From an uncultured Isosphaeraceae bacterium (lineage in GTDB: Bacteria; Planctomycetota; Planctomycetia; Isosphaerales; Isosphaeraceae), in the NCBI GenBank assembly GCA_945957605.1, contig CAMFLR010000001.1, forward strand, positions 1,116,001-1,180,000: a stretch of DNA of 64,000 nucleotides, read 5' to 3'. The position numbers and the translations under genes were made by a program. Under the pieces are notes generated by a model that saw nothing but the letters and a program-made list of their open reading frames with translations, did no database searches and had not been told where the DNA came from. This document shows positions 26,046 through 36,175 of the stretch, in pieces (positions within the stretch are counted from its first letter, which is position 1; each line of letters begins with the position of its first letter).

Positions 26046-27863
26046 TTAATCGCGGAAACGATCTAGAAGCCGGTTCATCAGTCGGGGTCGCTTTTCGCTG
26101 GAAGAATCGTCCGTCCCCGAGGTCTTTTTCACGGCGTCGTCTTTTTTCGACACGACTCCGGTGAGCTGGGCCTCAGTGTACGCCTTGTTCGGGAGCGGGA
26201 TGGCGTCGGCCACCATCGGACCAGGCAAGTTCTTCTGGTTGAACGCCCCGGTGAGGATGTCCACCACCTCGGGATACGTCGCCCCAATCCGGGCCGCACT
26301 CCGAATAACGTCCAGAAGCTCGAGCGAGCACGTCACGCGGCTGTCGGGGCCGTCCAGGCCGTCGCTGGTGATCCGGCTCACCTGAGCACGGTTGTCCCCT
26401 TCCGACGCATTCACCAGCACTGCACCGCCGTTACCAAGCACAACCGGCGTCAACAGCTTGAGCCCCCGACCAAAGACAACCACCTCGGCTCGAAGGTTCC
26501 GGGCAATGTGCACCAGCGGTGGGCCGCCGCAATCAACGACATAAAGCTTGAACGGTTCCTCGATCCTCGGCGGCGGACGGCGGCGAACCCCGCCAAGTTG
26601 CAGTGCCGTCGGGTCGCGATCTTCTTCCGACAGCTTCGGTTGCTCGATCACCGAGACCTGTCCCAGAAACGGATCACTCGGGTCGAAGGTGCGAAGGGCA
26701 TCGAACGCACCATACCGCAACTCGACGTCAGACTGCCCCATCAACTCGCGAAGCTGCATAATCCCGGCCGACTGGTCCATCGCCGCAAGCGCCTTGAGGG
26801 CGTACGAACGAAACTCGGGACGCTTCGTGGCAGTTTCGGCAAGATAGGCAGCACCATCGACGTTACCGAGATAAGCGAGTGCTTCCGCGGCGAAGAATTT
26901 GACCTGCGGATCAGACGACGCCAGCCCTTCCTTGAGGGTTGGGATCGCATTAGACCCGAGGCCTTCGAGCTTGAGTGCCGACTGACCTGCGGTCTTGGGG
27001 TCAAGAAGTTGCTTGCCCCAGGTCTGCGTGCGCTGGGCGCGAAGGTTTGGATTGTCGACCACACACAGGTTCTGGATCACCTGAAAATAGCGCACCTGAT
27101 TGTGGTGATAGACTTTAGGAACTTTCAGGACGATCAGATTGTCGGTCTTGGCCGAGGCCATCCCTTTCTGTTCGATGCCGTCGTTCTGGTGGAACCGAAC
27201 GGCAATCGTGTCCTGAATGAGCTTCGTCGTCCGGGCACTTCGGCGATCTTCCTTCGCGATGATGTTGTAAGGAATGTCGCTTTTGACCCGGCCACCGCCC
27301 AGCACGGTTCCTACCGTCGTCTTGCGGGGATTCTTGACATCGCCGGTCATGATCGGGCCGCCGGCAACCGCGAGCACTTTGCCTTCCTTCAAACCTTTGT
27401 CTGTTGAGACGACCGGTTGAAGGTCGGTCATCAAGAGACGACCGTTCGCAAGGCTGGTCGTCCCGCTACCCGGCGGAACCTCGACATCGACGTCGATCGG
27501 GTCAGATGTGCTCACGCCGTGCGGAAGGATCGCCTTGACGATCACCATCGCGACGTTCGGCCGCTCGAGAATGCGTTCCGGGTGTTCGACTCCCGCCTTA
27601 CGCATTTCGTTGAGAAGTTTTGCCCGCTGCGCAGAGGGCGGCGGGTTTGATCCTGTGTTATTGAGACCGACGACTAACCCGACGCCTTCAACGTGAACTT
27701 CGCCCGTGATCACGTGCGCAAGTGAGCCGACCGTTTCGTCGACCTTGGGCGGCGGCGGTTCGACCGGTTTCTTTTTGCCCGCCGCCCCCGCAACGCTGGC
27801 AGCCAGCATCAACAGGAGCGCAGGAACAACCGCGCTTCGAACGGTGGGAAGAGTTCGCCGCAT
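26046..27863 (-). CDS. Exported FlgI-like/HEAT-repeat protein
   Basis: A 605-residue protein with a signal peptide (residues 1-28, VVPALLLMLAASVAGA). Residues about 45-310 resemble the flagellar P-ring protein FlgI: VEGVGLVVGLNNTGSNPPPS, NVAMVIVKAILP, and GTTSLANGRLLMTDLQPV, corresponding to the P-ring region with its LxGG-type loops. An inserted HEAT-like repeat section (about 315-420: SDPQVKFFAAEALAYLGN, RPEFRSYALKALAAMDQ) follows, then a C-terminal domain of unknown type. There are no flagellar genes around, so a P-ring role is unlikely; it may form a peptidoglycan- or envelope-associated ring. GGAGG lies 6 bases before the chosen ATG. Confidence 0.75.
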   Translation of the reverse strand: MRRTLPTVRSAVVPALLLMLAASVAGAAGKKKPVEPPPPKVDETVGSLAHVITGEVHVEGVGLVVGLNNTGSNPPPSAQRAKLLNEMRKAGVEHPERILERPNVAMVIVKAILPHGVSTSDPIDVDVEVPPGSGTTSLANGRLLMTDLQPVVSTDKGLKEGKVLAVAGGPIMTGDVKNPRKTTVGTVLGGGRVKSDIPYNIIAKEDRRSARTTKLIQDTIAVRFHQNDGIEQKGMASAKTDNLIVLKVPKVYHHNQVRYFQVIQNLCVVDNPNLRAQRTQTWGKQLLDPKTAGQSALKLEGLGSNAIPTLKEGLASSDPQVKFFAAEALAYLGNVDGAAYLAETATKRPEFRSYALKALAAMDQSAGIMQLRELMGQSDVELRYGAFDALRTFDPSDPFLGQVSVIEQPKLSEEDRDPTALQLGGVRRRPPPRIEEPFKLYVVDCGGPPLVHIARNLRAEVVVFGRGLKLLTPVVLGNGGAVLVNASEGDNRAQVSRITSDGLDGPDSRVTCSLELLDVIRSAARIGATYPEVVDILTGAFNQKNLPGPMVADAIPLPNKAYTEAQLTGVVSKKDDAVKKTSGTDDSSSEKRPRLMNRLLDRFRD

Positions 27864-28113
27864 CGCCATCCTCCATGACACGATCGGATCGACCCCACGC
27901 GCGAGGCGAACCTCGGCCGTGAGCATCGTCCCTAGCGAGCCGCGCCTGCATCCATGCCTGCGCGACGTCTTGTAACTTCTAAGTGGAGTATTTCTAGGCG
28001 CGGATTCTTGAGAGCGCCGGGAATTTATTTTGAGTGAACTTTTTGGTCAAGCCGGGTTTGATCAAATTCGACAGGACAATTTCGCGAAACCTCGACGCCA
28101 GGATTCAGATCGT

Positions 28114-28614
28114 TCAGACTTTTGCCGACGGAAGCGCCGACGCAATCAGATCGTGATCGTTCTGAATGAACTGCACGATTCCGACGGCCATCTCTTTGCG
28201 CACGTTGGGACCAAAATTGATATTCGGATGGCTCACGACCACCTTAACATCCTTCACCTTGGGCGCATCAAGCGGCGTGATGAACGCGATATCCACCTTG
28301 AGCTTCTGGCGGTTGGTGTAAGTCGTGAAGAAGCCGGGCACCGTCTTGGCGCGATAGAGCAAAGTAAGCCCACCATAAACCAGGCGCGTCGACGGATCGA
28401 CCTGCAAAAGCCGCAAAGACCAACCCTGCCGGCCATCGTGCGGCGTGGTTCGGACGAGCGAATTCTTCAGGTCATTGATGAGTTCAGTCGGCTTGAGGTC
28501 AACAGACCCGCTCGGCGGAAGATGACTCGCAGCCTTGGCGACACCGGTCAGCAGGAAGCGCCGCTCCGCACCTTCAAGTTCCGGCTGAAACGCCCGCGAT
28601 TTACGCCCGTCCAT
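28114..28614 (-). CDS. Hypothetical protein, 166 residues
   Basis: No recognised family. A basic N-terminal part with FLLTGVAKAASHLPPSG is followed by VDLKPTELINDLKNSLV, a strand-rich middle (LLQVDPSTRLVYGGLTLLYR) and KEMAVGIVQFIQNDHDLIAS at the end. No clear signal peptide. GGAG is 8 bases before the ATG. It is on the same strand as, and 250 bases upstream of, the FlgI-like gene, so an accessory role to that exported protein is possible but unproven. Confidence 0.6.
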   Translation of the reverse strand: MDGRKSRAFQPELEGAERRFLLTGVAKAASHLPPSGSVDLKPTELINDLKNSLVRTTPHDGRQGWSLRLLQVDPSTRLVYGGLTLLYRAKTVPGFFTTYTNRQKLKVDIAFITPLDAPKVKDVKVVVSHPNINFGPNVRKEMAVGIVQFIQNDHDLIASALPSAKV

Positions 28615-28968
28615 GGCTCTCGCTCCGTCCCTTGAATGATTTCGCCAACCCTTGAACCAACTTCATCTACGATCGCAAAGCTTCGAGAGTTCTTGCCGAC
28701 TTACCAGGACAACGTGAGCGAGCCACGACGGCATGCCATCTCTTTCGATCGACCGCGGAGGGACCTGTCGATCAGTTCGCGAAACTTTTTGCGCCCATTG
28801 GTGGTTAAATTCCGGAACAATCCCCTGGACGCCGGTCGCCAACCATTGTCCAATAACTGTTCAGCACGAACCGGTTTGCTTCTCCCTACGCGAGCCGCTC
28901 TCCCCACTCGTGCCCAGCCTGCCAACGTCCTTCCTCCACAAAACTGGCCTCAACCCTCGGCGATGATC
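28615..28968. other. Divergent promoter region
   Basis: About 350 bases between the hypothetical gene (minus) and the PPC-domain gene (plus). The PPC reading frame stays open through here, but the implied 111 residues are low in homology and precede a clear signal peptide, so I treat it as non-coding. No defined motifs seen. Confidence 0.5.
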
Positions 28969-31461
28969 ATGAAATCGATCGTACTCGCCTCGTTAGGATT
29001 GCTGATCCTGGCGGCGCCCGCATGGGCAATCGCTCCGGTTCTCCGCGTGATGAAACCGGTCGGCGGCCAGCGTGGAACCGAGGTCAGCGTGGTCCTCACC
29101 GGCCAGCGTCTGACGGATATCCAGGAAATCCTCTTCTATCAACCTGGAATCACGGTCACGAAGATCGTTGGCGGCAACGATGCCACCGCAACAGTTACGC
29201 TGAAGATCGCCGAGAACGCTACGCTCGGCCTGCACGACTTCCGCATCCGCACCGCAACCGGCATCAGCCCGCTCAAAACATTCAGCGTCGGGTCCCTCAA
29301 CGAAGTCACCGAGCGCGAGCCGAACAACGACTTCACCAAACCGCAACCCATCGGCATGAACGTCACCGTCAACGGCGTCGCCGACAATGAAGACATCGAC
29401 TACTACTCGGTCAAGGCAAAGAAGGGCGAACGGATCACCGTCGAAATCGAAGGAATCCGCCTCGGTCTCTTCCTCTTTGATCCTTACGTGTCGATCCTCA
29501 ATGCCAAGCGCTTCGAGCTCGCGTCAAGCGACGACAACGCCCTCATCTGGCAGGACGGCTTCGTCTCGCTCGTCGCCCCCGAAGACGGCACCTACATCAT
29601 CGCCGCGCGTGAAGCGGCCTACGCGGGCAACGCCCAGTGCCTCTATCGTCTCCACGTCGGCAACTTCCCTCGCCCGACCGCCACGCTCCCCGCAGGCGGC
29701 AAGATCGGCGAACACGTCAAGGTCCGCTGGATCGGCGACGTCATGGGCGAAACAACCACCGACGTTGATCTGCCCGACCACGCCGACCGCGGCTTCGGAC
29801 TCGTCGCACACGATGCGCGCGGGTTCGCCCCCTACCCCAACGCCTTCCGCCTCAGCCCGTTCGGCAACACGCTCGAAAAAGAGCCAAACGACGCGCACAA
29901 CAACGCGACAGCCTTCACTCCCCCGGTCGCCCTCAACGGCGTGATCGAAAAGGCCGGCGACGCCGACCTCTACACTTTCAAGGGCAAGAAGGGCCAGACC
30001 TTCGACATCCGCGTCTTCGCCCGCCAGATCCGCTCGCCGCTCGACCCCGTGCTCGGCATCTTCGCCAAAGGCGGCGGCCGCGTTGCAGGTAACGACGATA
30101 GCGGCGGTCCCGATAGCTACGTTCGTTTCACAGCCCCTCGCGACGGCGATTTCGTTCTCTCTGTAACCGACCACCTCAAAAAGGGCGGACCGGATTACAC
30201 CTATCGCATCGAGATCAGCCCCGTCACTCCCAAGTTGGCTCTGAGCACTCCCGCCGAATCGCTTCGCCGCGGCACGCCGGTTCAAGCTCTTGCCGTTCCT
30301 CGTGGCAATCGTCAGGTGGTACTCATCAACGCCCGTCGCGACGACTTCAGCGGCGCAATCACACTCAACGCCAGCGACCTCCCACCTGGCGTAACATTTG
30401 AAGCAGACGAAATCGTCGCCAACAACACGGTTGTCCCTGTTCTGCTTCGAGCCGACGTCAAGGCCCCCATCGGCGCGAAACTCGCACACATCGGCGGCAA
30501 GCCAAGCGACCCGACGAAAGACGTCCCCTGCGAATTCACCTCGACCGCCGAACTCGTGCTCGGCCAGAACAACGTGCCGTTCTGGACCCGCACGGTCGAC
30601 TCTCTCGCCGTCGCGGTGACCGAAGAAGCGCCGTTCACAATCGAGGTGATCGAGCCCAAAGTTCCCATCGTTCGCGGCGGTTCGATGGACCTGAAAGTTC
30701 GCGTTCACCGCAAACCGGGCTTCACCGCGCCGATCGGCATCGCCCTGCCCTGGAATCCGCCTGGCCTTTCCTCAAAGGCCGAGTCCGTCATTCCTGAAAA
30801 GGAAAACGAGGGGACGATTCTCATCAATGCTGGGGGTGGTGCTGAATTGAAGACATGGCGATTCGTCGTCAACGGCACCTACACCGAACCTCCGCCCGCC
30901 CTGCCCGCCAACGCCAATGGCAACCAGCGCCGGGGTAATCGTGGCGGCCGCCTGGTCGTGTCGTCCGAGTTCTCGAAGATCACAATTGCTCCGCAGTTCC
31001 TCACCCTGAAGTTCGCGGCAGCGAGCGTCGAACAAGGCAAGCCGGTCGACCTGCACGTTGCGATCAACAAGGCCGTCGACTTCCCGGGTCAGGCGACAAT
31101 GACACTCGTTGGCCTGCCCAACAAGGTCACCGCCGAACCGGTGAAGATCACCAAGGACGCCACCGAGGCGACCTTCCACCTGAAGACCGACGCCGCGACG
31201 CCCGCTGGCGACTCGAAAAACATCCTTTGCCAGGTCGTGATCACAAAAGACGGCGAGCCGATCATGCATAACCTGGGAACAGGCCGTCTGCGTGTCGACA
31301 CACCGCTCGTCAAGAAAAAGCCCGCCGCTGCTCCGGGTGCAAAACCAGGCGCAACCGCCGCGGTGCCCGCTGCCGATCCGAACAAACCCCTGAGCCGGCT
31401 CGAAAAGCTGCGTCAGGAAAGCAAGGAAAAAGCCGCCGCCACTGGCGACGCGCCGAAGTAA
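28969..31461 (+). CDS. Exported PPC-domain protein
   Basis: An 830-residue protein with a signal peptide (MKSIVLASLGLLILAAPAWA). An IPT/TIG-like strand domain (about 25-105: VMKPVGGQRGTEVSVVLTGQ) comes first, then two pre-peptidase C-terminal (PPC) domains marked by EREPNNDFTKPQPI (about 112) and EKEPNDAHNNATAF (about 305), each leading to a DYYSVKAKKGERI / DLYTFKGKKGQTF strand. A third half of Ig-like sections and a Pro/Ala/Lys-rich tail follow. Such proteins are surface or periplasmic in planctomycetes, role unknown. I start at ATG 28969 (MKSIV..), which fits the signal peptide; an ATG 6 bases earlier is equally possible. Confidence 0.85.
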   Translation: MKSIVLASLGLLILAAPAWAIAPVLRVMKPVGGQRGTEVSVVLTGQRLTDIQEILFYQPGITVTKIVGGNDATATVTLKIAENATLGLHDFRIRTATGISPLKTFSVGSLNEVTEREPNNDFTKPQPIGMNVTVNGVADNEDIDYYSVKAKKGERITVEIEGIRLGLFLFDPYVSILNAKRFELASSDDNALIWQDGFVSLVAPEDGTYIIAAREAAYAGNAQCLYRLHVGNFPRPTATLPAGGKIGEHVKVRWIGDVMGETTTDVDLPDHADRGFGLVAHDARGFAPYPNAFRLSPFGNTLEKEPNDAHNNATAFTPPVALNGVIEKAGDADLYTFKGKKGQTFDIRVFARQIRSPLDPVLGIFAKGGGRVAGNDDSGGPDSYVRFTAPRDGDFVLSVTDHLKKGGPDYTYRIEISPVTPKLALSTPAESLRRGTPVQALAVPRGNRQVVLINARRDDFSGAITLNASDLPPGVTFEADEIVANNTVVPVLLRADVKAPIGAKLAHIGGKPSDPTKDVPCEFTSTAELVLGQNNVPFWTRTVDSLAVAVTEEAPFTIEVIEPKVPIVRGGSMDLKVRVHRKPGFTAPIGIALPWNPPGLSSKAESVIPEKENEGTILINAGGGAELKTWRFVVNGTYTEPPPALPANANGNQRRGNRGGRLVVSSEFSKITIAPQFLTLKFAAASVEQGKPVDLHVAINKAVDFPGQATMTLVGLPNKVTAEPVKITKDATEATFHLKTDAATPAGDSKNILCQVVITKDGEPIMHNLGTGRLRVDTPLVKKKPAAAPGAKPGATAAVPAADPNKPLSRLEKLRQESKEKAAATGDAPK

Positions 31462-31676
31462 TTGCGAAACTCTCGGAGGCGCGGTGGTTGTGCGAAATCA
31501 ACCGCCGCGCCACCGTTCGCTTGAGTCGTTCCCGCAAACTGTTAAGATTGAATAAGGTTCACAACGGCCAGGGTCAGGGAAACTGCGTTTCCTTTAGGCT
31601 GTGTGCCACTCGCCTTGCACGTGCCGCTCCACGGCAATCTCTCCCTCGCAACTCCCTCCCTGTAGGACAGACCATC

Positions 31677-33047
31677 ATGACGGAACCACAAAACGGCGCG
31701 ACGCGCCGTGACTTCATGAAGACGGGCGCCACTGTCGCCGGTGTTTCCGCGCTCGCGGGGGTTGCGATTCCCTCGGTGCACGCTGCCGAATCGAACACCA
31801 TCCAGGTGGCCCTCGTCGGTTGCGGTGGTCGCGGCACAGGCGCGGCCGGCAACGCCCTCGCCACCAAGAGCGGCCCGATCAAACTCGTCGCCATGGCCGA
31901 CGCGTTCAAGGACCGCCTCGACGACAGCTACAGTAACCTGCACGCGGAAAACGAGAAGCAGGTCGAAGTTCCCAAGGAACGCCAGTTCGTTGGCTTCGAC
32001 GCCTACCAGAAAGCAATGGACGTCCTCAAGCCGGGCGATGTCGTCATTCTCGCCACCCCGCCCGCATTCCGCTGGGTGCACTTCAACTACGCAATCCAGA
32101 AGGGCCTGAACGTCTTCATGGAAAAGCCCGTCACTGTTGACGGCCCGACCTCGAAGCGCATGCTCGCTCTCAACGAAGAAGCCAAGAAGAAGAGCCTCAA
32201 GGTCGGCGTCGGCCTGATGTGCCGCCACTGCGAAGCGCGCGAAGAACTCTACAAGCGCGTGAAAGATGGCGAACTTGGCGACATCCTCATGCTTCGCGCC
32301 TATCGCCAGACGAGCCCCGTCGGCAGCGCGATCGTCCCGCCCAAGCCGGCGAACGTGAACGAGCTCGAATATCAGATCCGCAAGTTCCACGGCTTCCTCT
32401 GGGCTTCGGGCGGTTCCTTCAGCGACTTCCTCATCCACAACATCGACGAATCCTGCTGGATGAAGGACGCGTGGCCGGTTAAGGCAACCGGTTCGGGCGG
32501 ACGCCACTACCGCGGCGACGCCATCGACCAGAACTTCGACACCTACTCGGTCGAGTACACCTTCGACGACGGTGCGAAGATGTTCCTCGAAGGCCGCAAC
32601 GAACCCGGCTGCCACCAGGAATTCGCCAGCTACATCCACGGCACCAAGGGCTCGGCGATCATCTCGTCGAACTCGCACACGCCGGCCCGCTGCAAGATCT
32701 ACAAGGGTCAGAAGTTCTCGAAGGCCAACCTCGTTTGGCAGTTCCCCCAGCCCGAGCAGAACCCCTACCAGCTCGAGTGGGATCACCTCATCAACGCCAT
32801 CCGCAAAGACAAGCTCTTCAACGAAGTCCAGCGCGGCGTTGAAGCGAGCCTCGTCACGTCGATGGGTCGCATGGCCTGCCACACCGGCCAGATGGTCACA
32901 TTTGACGACATGCTCAACTGTGCCCACGAATTCAGCCCCGGCCTCGACAAGTTGACCGGCGCCAGCCCCGCCCCGCTGCAAATCAGCAAGACCACGGGCA
33001 AGTACCCCGTTCCGCAGCCGGGCCTGGTGACCAACCGCGAATATTGA
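31677..33047 (+). CDS. Gfo/Idh/MocA-family oxidoreductase, Tat-exported
   Basis: A 456-residue NAD(P)-dependent sugar oxidoreductase fold. The N-terminus RRDFMKTGATVAGVSALAGV is a twin-arginine signal, and the Rossmann motif VALVGCGGRGTGAAGN follows at about residue 45. The MEKPVTVD segment (about 145) supplies the conserved EKP lysine, and the C-terminal domain has GVGLMCRHCEAREELYKRV. The Gfo/Idh/MocA C-terminal beta-sheet is complete (HLINAIRKDKLFNE near 370). The substrate is unknown, but these proteins commonly act on sugars or their derivatives. It is followed by a strong terminator, so it is transcribed singly. Confidence 0.92.
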   Translation: MTEPQNGATRRDFMKTGATVAGVSALAGVAIPSVHAAESNTIQVALVGCGGRGTGAAGNALATKSGPIKLVAMADAFKDRLDDSYSNLHAENEKQVEVPKERQFVGFDAYQKAMDVLKPGDVVILATPPAFRWVHFNYAIQKGLNVFMEKPVTVDGPTSKRMLALNEEAKKKSLKVGVGLMCRHCEAREELYKRVKDGELGDILMLRAYRQTSPVGSAIVPPKPANVNELEYQIRKFHGFLWASGGSFSDFLIHNIDESCWMKDAWPVKATGSGGRHYRGDAIDQNFDTYSVEYTFDDGAKMFLEGRNEPGCHQEFASYIHGTKGSAIISSNSHTPARCKIYKGQKFSKANLVWQFPQPEQNPYQLEWDHLINAIRKDKLFNEVQRGVEASLVTSMGRMACHTGQMVTFDDMLNCAHEFSPGLDKLTGASPAPLQISKTTGKYPVPQPGLVTNREY

Positions 33048-33085
33048 TCCAACCGCGCCGCTCTGCGGCGCCTTGGGATTTCAAA

Positions 33086-33130
33086 TGGCCGTGTCTCCAC
33101 GTTTCAACGACGTGAGGCACGGCCTTTTTT
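33086..33130 (+). terminator. Terminator after the Gfo/Idh/MocA gene
   Basis: GGCCGTG..CTC-CACG pairs with CGTGAGGCACGGCC and is followed by TTTTTT at 33125-33130. Confidence 0.9.
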
Positions 33131-33381
33131 ATTGCGCTCGAAATTCTCGACCGATCCACGTAACCACTCCACACACATTCACACAACCATATTCGACTTG
33201 TCTAAGTCTTGTCGCGATTCGAGCAATGCGATCGTGAATTTCGATCCGATCCCGCGCGCCGCGGGTTAGATAAGAATGTCGGCGTCGTCGATTCCTGACG
33301 CGAACATCTCAACTCTCGCGCAATTTCTGCAATTCAAGTCCATCGGGCTCGGGCACTCTCGTTGTCAAAGGATTTCACGCG

Positions 33382-36150
33382 ATGAAGCGACTTCCACGCC
33401 GACTTCTGGTGACATCCCTCTCCTTCACGGGGCTGCTGGCACTCGCCCTCCTGTCCCACCCGCTCAACGGCCAGCAGTTCGCCCCCGATCCCGAGCGTGC
33501 CTTCTCATTTGGTGATACCGATTTAAACGGCAAGCTCACCCTCGCCGAATTTCGCGAGCTCGTTCAAAACGGCGCCCGCCAAAAACAAGCAATCAAAAAA
33601 GCCCCGCCCAACATCGAATCCCTCTTCCGCCGCCTCGACACCAACGCCGACGGCGAGCTCACCGTCGCCGAATACCGCGCAATCGTCCAAATTCGCCAGG
33701 GAATGATGGGTCCCGTGGGACCAATTGCCAAACAAAAGGTCGCCGCTCGCAAACCAGAAACTCCCAAGCCCGCCGAAATCGCCGCGTTTCCTGATAAGCC
33801 AATCACCGCCGAACAATTGACGTTTTTCGAATCAAAAATCCGCCCGGTGCTCGCAACCAAATGCGCTCAGTGTCATTCCTCTTCGGCGAAGGATCTCAAA
33901 GGCGGCTTACTGGTCGACACGAAAGAAAGCCTGCGCAAGGGTGGCGAAAATGGTCCGGCGATCGTCCCGGGTGATGTCGACGGCAGCTTGCTCATCAAAG
34001 CAATTCGCTACCACGACGACTCGCTGCAAATGCCACCCAAGAAGAAGCTCGACGACAACATCGTCGCCGACTTTGAATCGTGGATCAAAATGGGTGCCCC
34101 CGACCCGCGTGTCGCCCAACCTCTACCTTCGACATCCGCGTCGTCGCAGACATCGAACGAAAAACGCCGTCGCGAATTCTGGGCCTTCCAACCGCTCAAA
34201 TCGACTCCCGCTCCCAAAGTTAAGAACACATCCTGGCCCCGAAGCGACATCGACCGATTCATCCTCGCCGGCCTCGAAGCAAAGAAGTTGAAACCGGTCG
34301 CCGACGCCGATCGCCACGCGTTGATCCGCCGCGTCACATTCGACCTCATCGGCCTGCCGCCAACTCCTGAACAAGTCACCAACTTCATCAACGATCAATC
34401 ACCTGACGCATTCGTCAAGGTCGTCGATCGCCTGCTCGCTTCGCCCCGATTCGGCGAGCGTTGGGGACGCCACTGGCTCGACGTCGCTCGCTACGCTGAG
34501 TCGAGCGGCAAGGCGAACATGCTCTACTCGAACGCCTGGCGGTATCGCGACTGGGTTATCGCCGCATTCAACTCCGATAAACCTTTTGGTTCGTTTATCA
34601 AAGAACAAATCGCCGGCGATCTTTTGCCTGCGAAGAACGATCAGGACCGCGCCGAGAAGCTGATCGCCACCGGCTTTCTCGCGCTCGGCAGCAAGATTCA
34701 CAACACACAAAATCGCAAGCAATTCGTGCTCGACCTCGTCGACGAACAGATCGAAGTCACGAGCCACGCATTTCTCGGCCTCACGATCGCCTGCGCCCGC
34801 TGCCACGACCACAAGTTCGATCCCATTTCTCAGCGCGACTACTACGCCCTCGCCGGCGTCTTCCAAAGTACGCAAACCTGCTACGGAACGTTGCCCGGCC
34901 TGATCCAAAACATCAACCCATCACCGCTCATTGAACTTCCCACCACTGCCAAGCTCCCAACGGCGATGCCCCCTCTACCCGCGCCACGTCGCCAGGCGCT
35001 CGAGAAGCAAGTCGCCGACCTCATTGCCGAACGAAACGCCCTTACGCCCGACGAGAATATGACGCCCAAGGGCTTTCAAACAAGAGCCCGCCTCGCGATC
35101 ACCCGCTTCCGCCTCGCCTCCTACCGCCCTGACGGCACCCCGCGCCACTACGCAATGGGCGTACAAGAACGCTTTGAACCTATCAACAGCCCGCTCTACC
35201 AACGCGGCGAACTCGAACATCCATCCGACATCGTGCCCCGCGGCATCGTCCCCGTCACCGCTCCGACTGCTCCTTCGGTAAGCCACGGCAGCGGCCGTCT
35301 CGAACTCGCGGAATGGCTCGCCTCTTCCGAAAATCCCCTGCCCGCCCGCGTGATGGTCAACCGCGTCTGGCTCCATCTCTTCGGCCGCGGACTCGTCGCC
35401 TCGCCCGACAACTTCGGCGCAGCCGGCCAGTCACCATCACATCCCGAATTATTAGATACTCTCGCGCTATCACTTCGCGATCACAACGGTTCGATTAAAT
35501 CATTGATCCGCCAGATCGTCCTTTCACGCACATATCAACTGGCATCGACCCACGACGATCGCAACCAAGAAATCGATCCCGACAATACGCTCGTCTGGCG
35601 GATGAGCCCTAAGCGTCTCGAAGCCGAAGCCCTGCGCGACGCCGTGCTCGCCGTCAGCGGCCGGCTCATCATCGAACCACGAATTGGTTCGGCCGTCGCC
35701 ACAGCTGGAGAAGGTCTCGCCGGCCCCTTCCGCAACTTTGGCGATGATAACGGCGACCAGCACCGCGCCGTCTATCTCACTCTCGTCCGCGACCAACTCC
35801 CCGAATCGCTCACCCTCTTCGACTTCGGCGACCCAAGCGTCGTCACCGACGAACGCGCGACAACGAACGGCCCATCACAGTCGCTTTATCTCATGAACAA
35901 CACGTTCATCATTCGGCTCTCCGAGGTCGCCGCCAGACAACTCCTCAAAATCGACGACGATCAGGCCCGCATCAAAGCCGCCTACCTCCGCTTCCTCGCC
36001 CGCGAGCCAACACCAGCCGAGCGAACCCGCGCCGCCGAATTCCTCAACACCTTCCACGACGGCGGCGATACCAGCGACCGCCTGAAATCCGCCTGGACCG
36101 CATTCTGCCAGGCACTCTTCGGCAGCGCAGAATTCCGATACCTCGACTGA
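33382..36150 (+). CDS. EF-hand, planctomycete cytochrome C and DUF1549/DUF1553 protein
   Basis: A 922-residue exported protein (signal residues 1-30). Two EF-hand loops, DTDLNGKLTLAEF (about 47-59) and DTNADGELTVAEY (about 85-97), precede a PSCyt1 heme domain with CAQCH (about 159-163). DUF1549 (PSD1) begins at SWPRSDIDRFIL (about 283) with RHWLDVARYAESSG and CARCHDHKFDPIS; DUF1553 begins at GRLELAEWLASSENPLPARV (about 637). The family is abundant in planctomycetes and is paired with DUF1501 genes. The joint role is not known, but a cytochrome suggests electron transfer coupled to substrate oxidation. The N-terminal EF-hands imply calcium binding. Confidence 0.93.
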   Translation: MKRLPRRLLVTSLSFTGLLALALLSHPLNGQQFAPDPERAFSFGDTDLNGKLTLAEFRELVQNGARQKQAIKKAPPNIESLFRRLDTNADGELTVAEYRAIVQIRQGMMGPVGPIAKQKVAARKPETPKPAEIAAFPDKPITAEQLTFFESKIRPVLATKCAQCHSSSAKDLKGGLLVDTKESLRKGGENGPAIVPGDVDGSLLIKAIRYHDDSLQMPPKKKLDDNIVADFESWIKMGAPDPRVAQPLPSTSASSQTSNEKRRREFWAFQPLKSTPAPKVKNTSWPRSDIDRFILAGLEAKKLKPVADADRHALIRRVTFDLIGLPPTPEQVTNFINDQSPDAFVKVVDRLLASPRFGERWGRHWLDVARYAESSGKANMLYSNAWRYRDWVIAAFNSDKPFGSFIKEQIAGDLLPAKNDQDRAEKLIATGFLALGSKIHNTQNRKQFVLDLVDEQIEVTSHAFLGLTIACARCHDHKFDPISQRDYYALAGVFQSTQTCYGTLPGLIQNINPSPLIELPTTAKLPTAMPPLPAPRRQALEKQVADLIAERNALTPDENMTPKGFQTRARLAITRFRLASYRPDGTPRHYAMGVQERFEPINSPLYQRGELEHPSDIVPRGIVPVTAPTAPSVSHGSGRLELAEWLASSENPLPARVMVNRVWLHLFGRGLVASPDNFGAAGQSPSHPELLDTLALSLRDHNGSIKSLIRQIVLSRTYQLASTHDDRNQEIDPDNTLVWRMSPKRLEAEALRDAVLAVSGRLIIEPRIGSAVATAGEGLAGPFRNFGDDNGDQHRAVYLTLVRDQLPESLTLFDFGDPSVVTDERATTNGPSQSLYLMNNTFIIRLSEVAARQLLKIDDDQARIKAAYLRFLAREPTPAERTRAAEFLNTFHDGGDTSDRLKSAWTAFCQALFGSAEFRYLD

Positions 36151-36175
36151 TATCCTCCTTCAAGAGCATCAAACC

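Noticed and set aside
26508-27407. 299-residue open frame on the plus strand
   Set aside because: Antisense to the FlgI-like gene, with no domain resemblance.
26046-27863. Evidence for a flagellar operon
   Set aside because: Only one FlgI-like gene is present; no hook, rod, motor or export genes surround it.
28636-28968. Upstream extension of the PPC-domain frame
   Set aside because: The signal peptide starts at 28969 and the extension has no homology-like content.
29524-30708. 394-residue open frame on the minus strand
   Set aside because: Antisense to the PPC-domain gene, with no recognisable domain or ribosome site.
31542-32981. 479-residue open frame on the minus strand
   Set aside because: It lies entirely opposite a clear Gfo/Idh/MocA gene and has the Val/Ala/Glu/Arg-rich composition of an antisense frame in a GC-rich gene.
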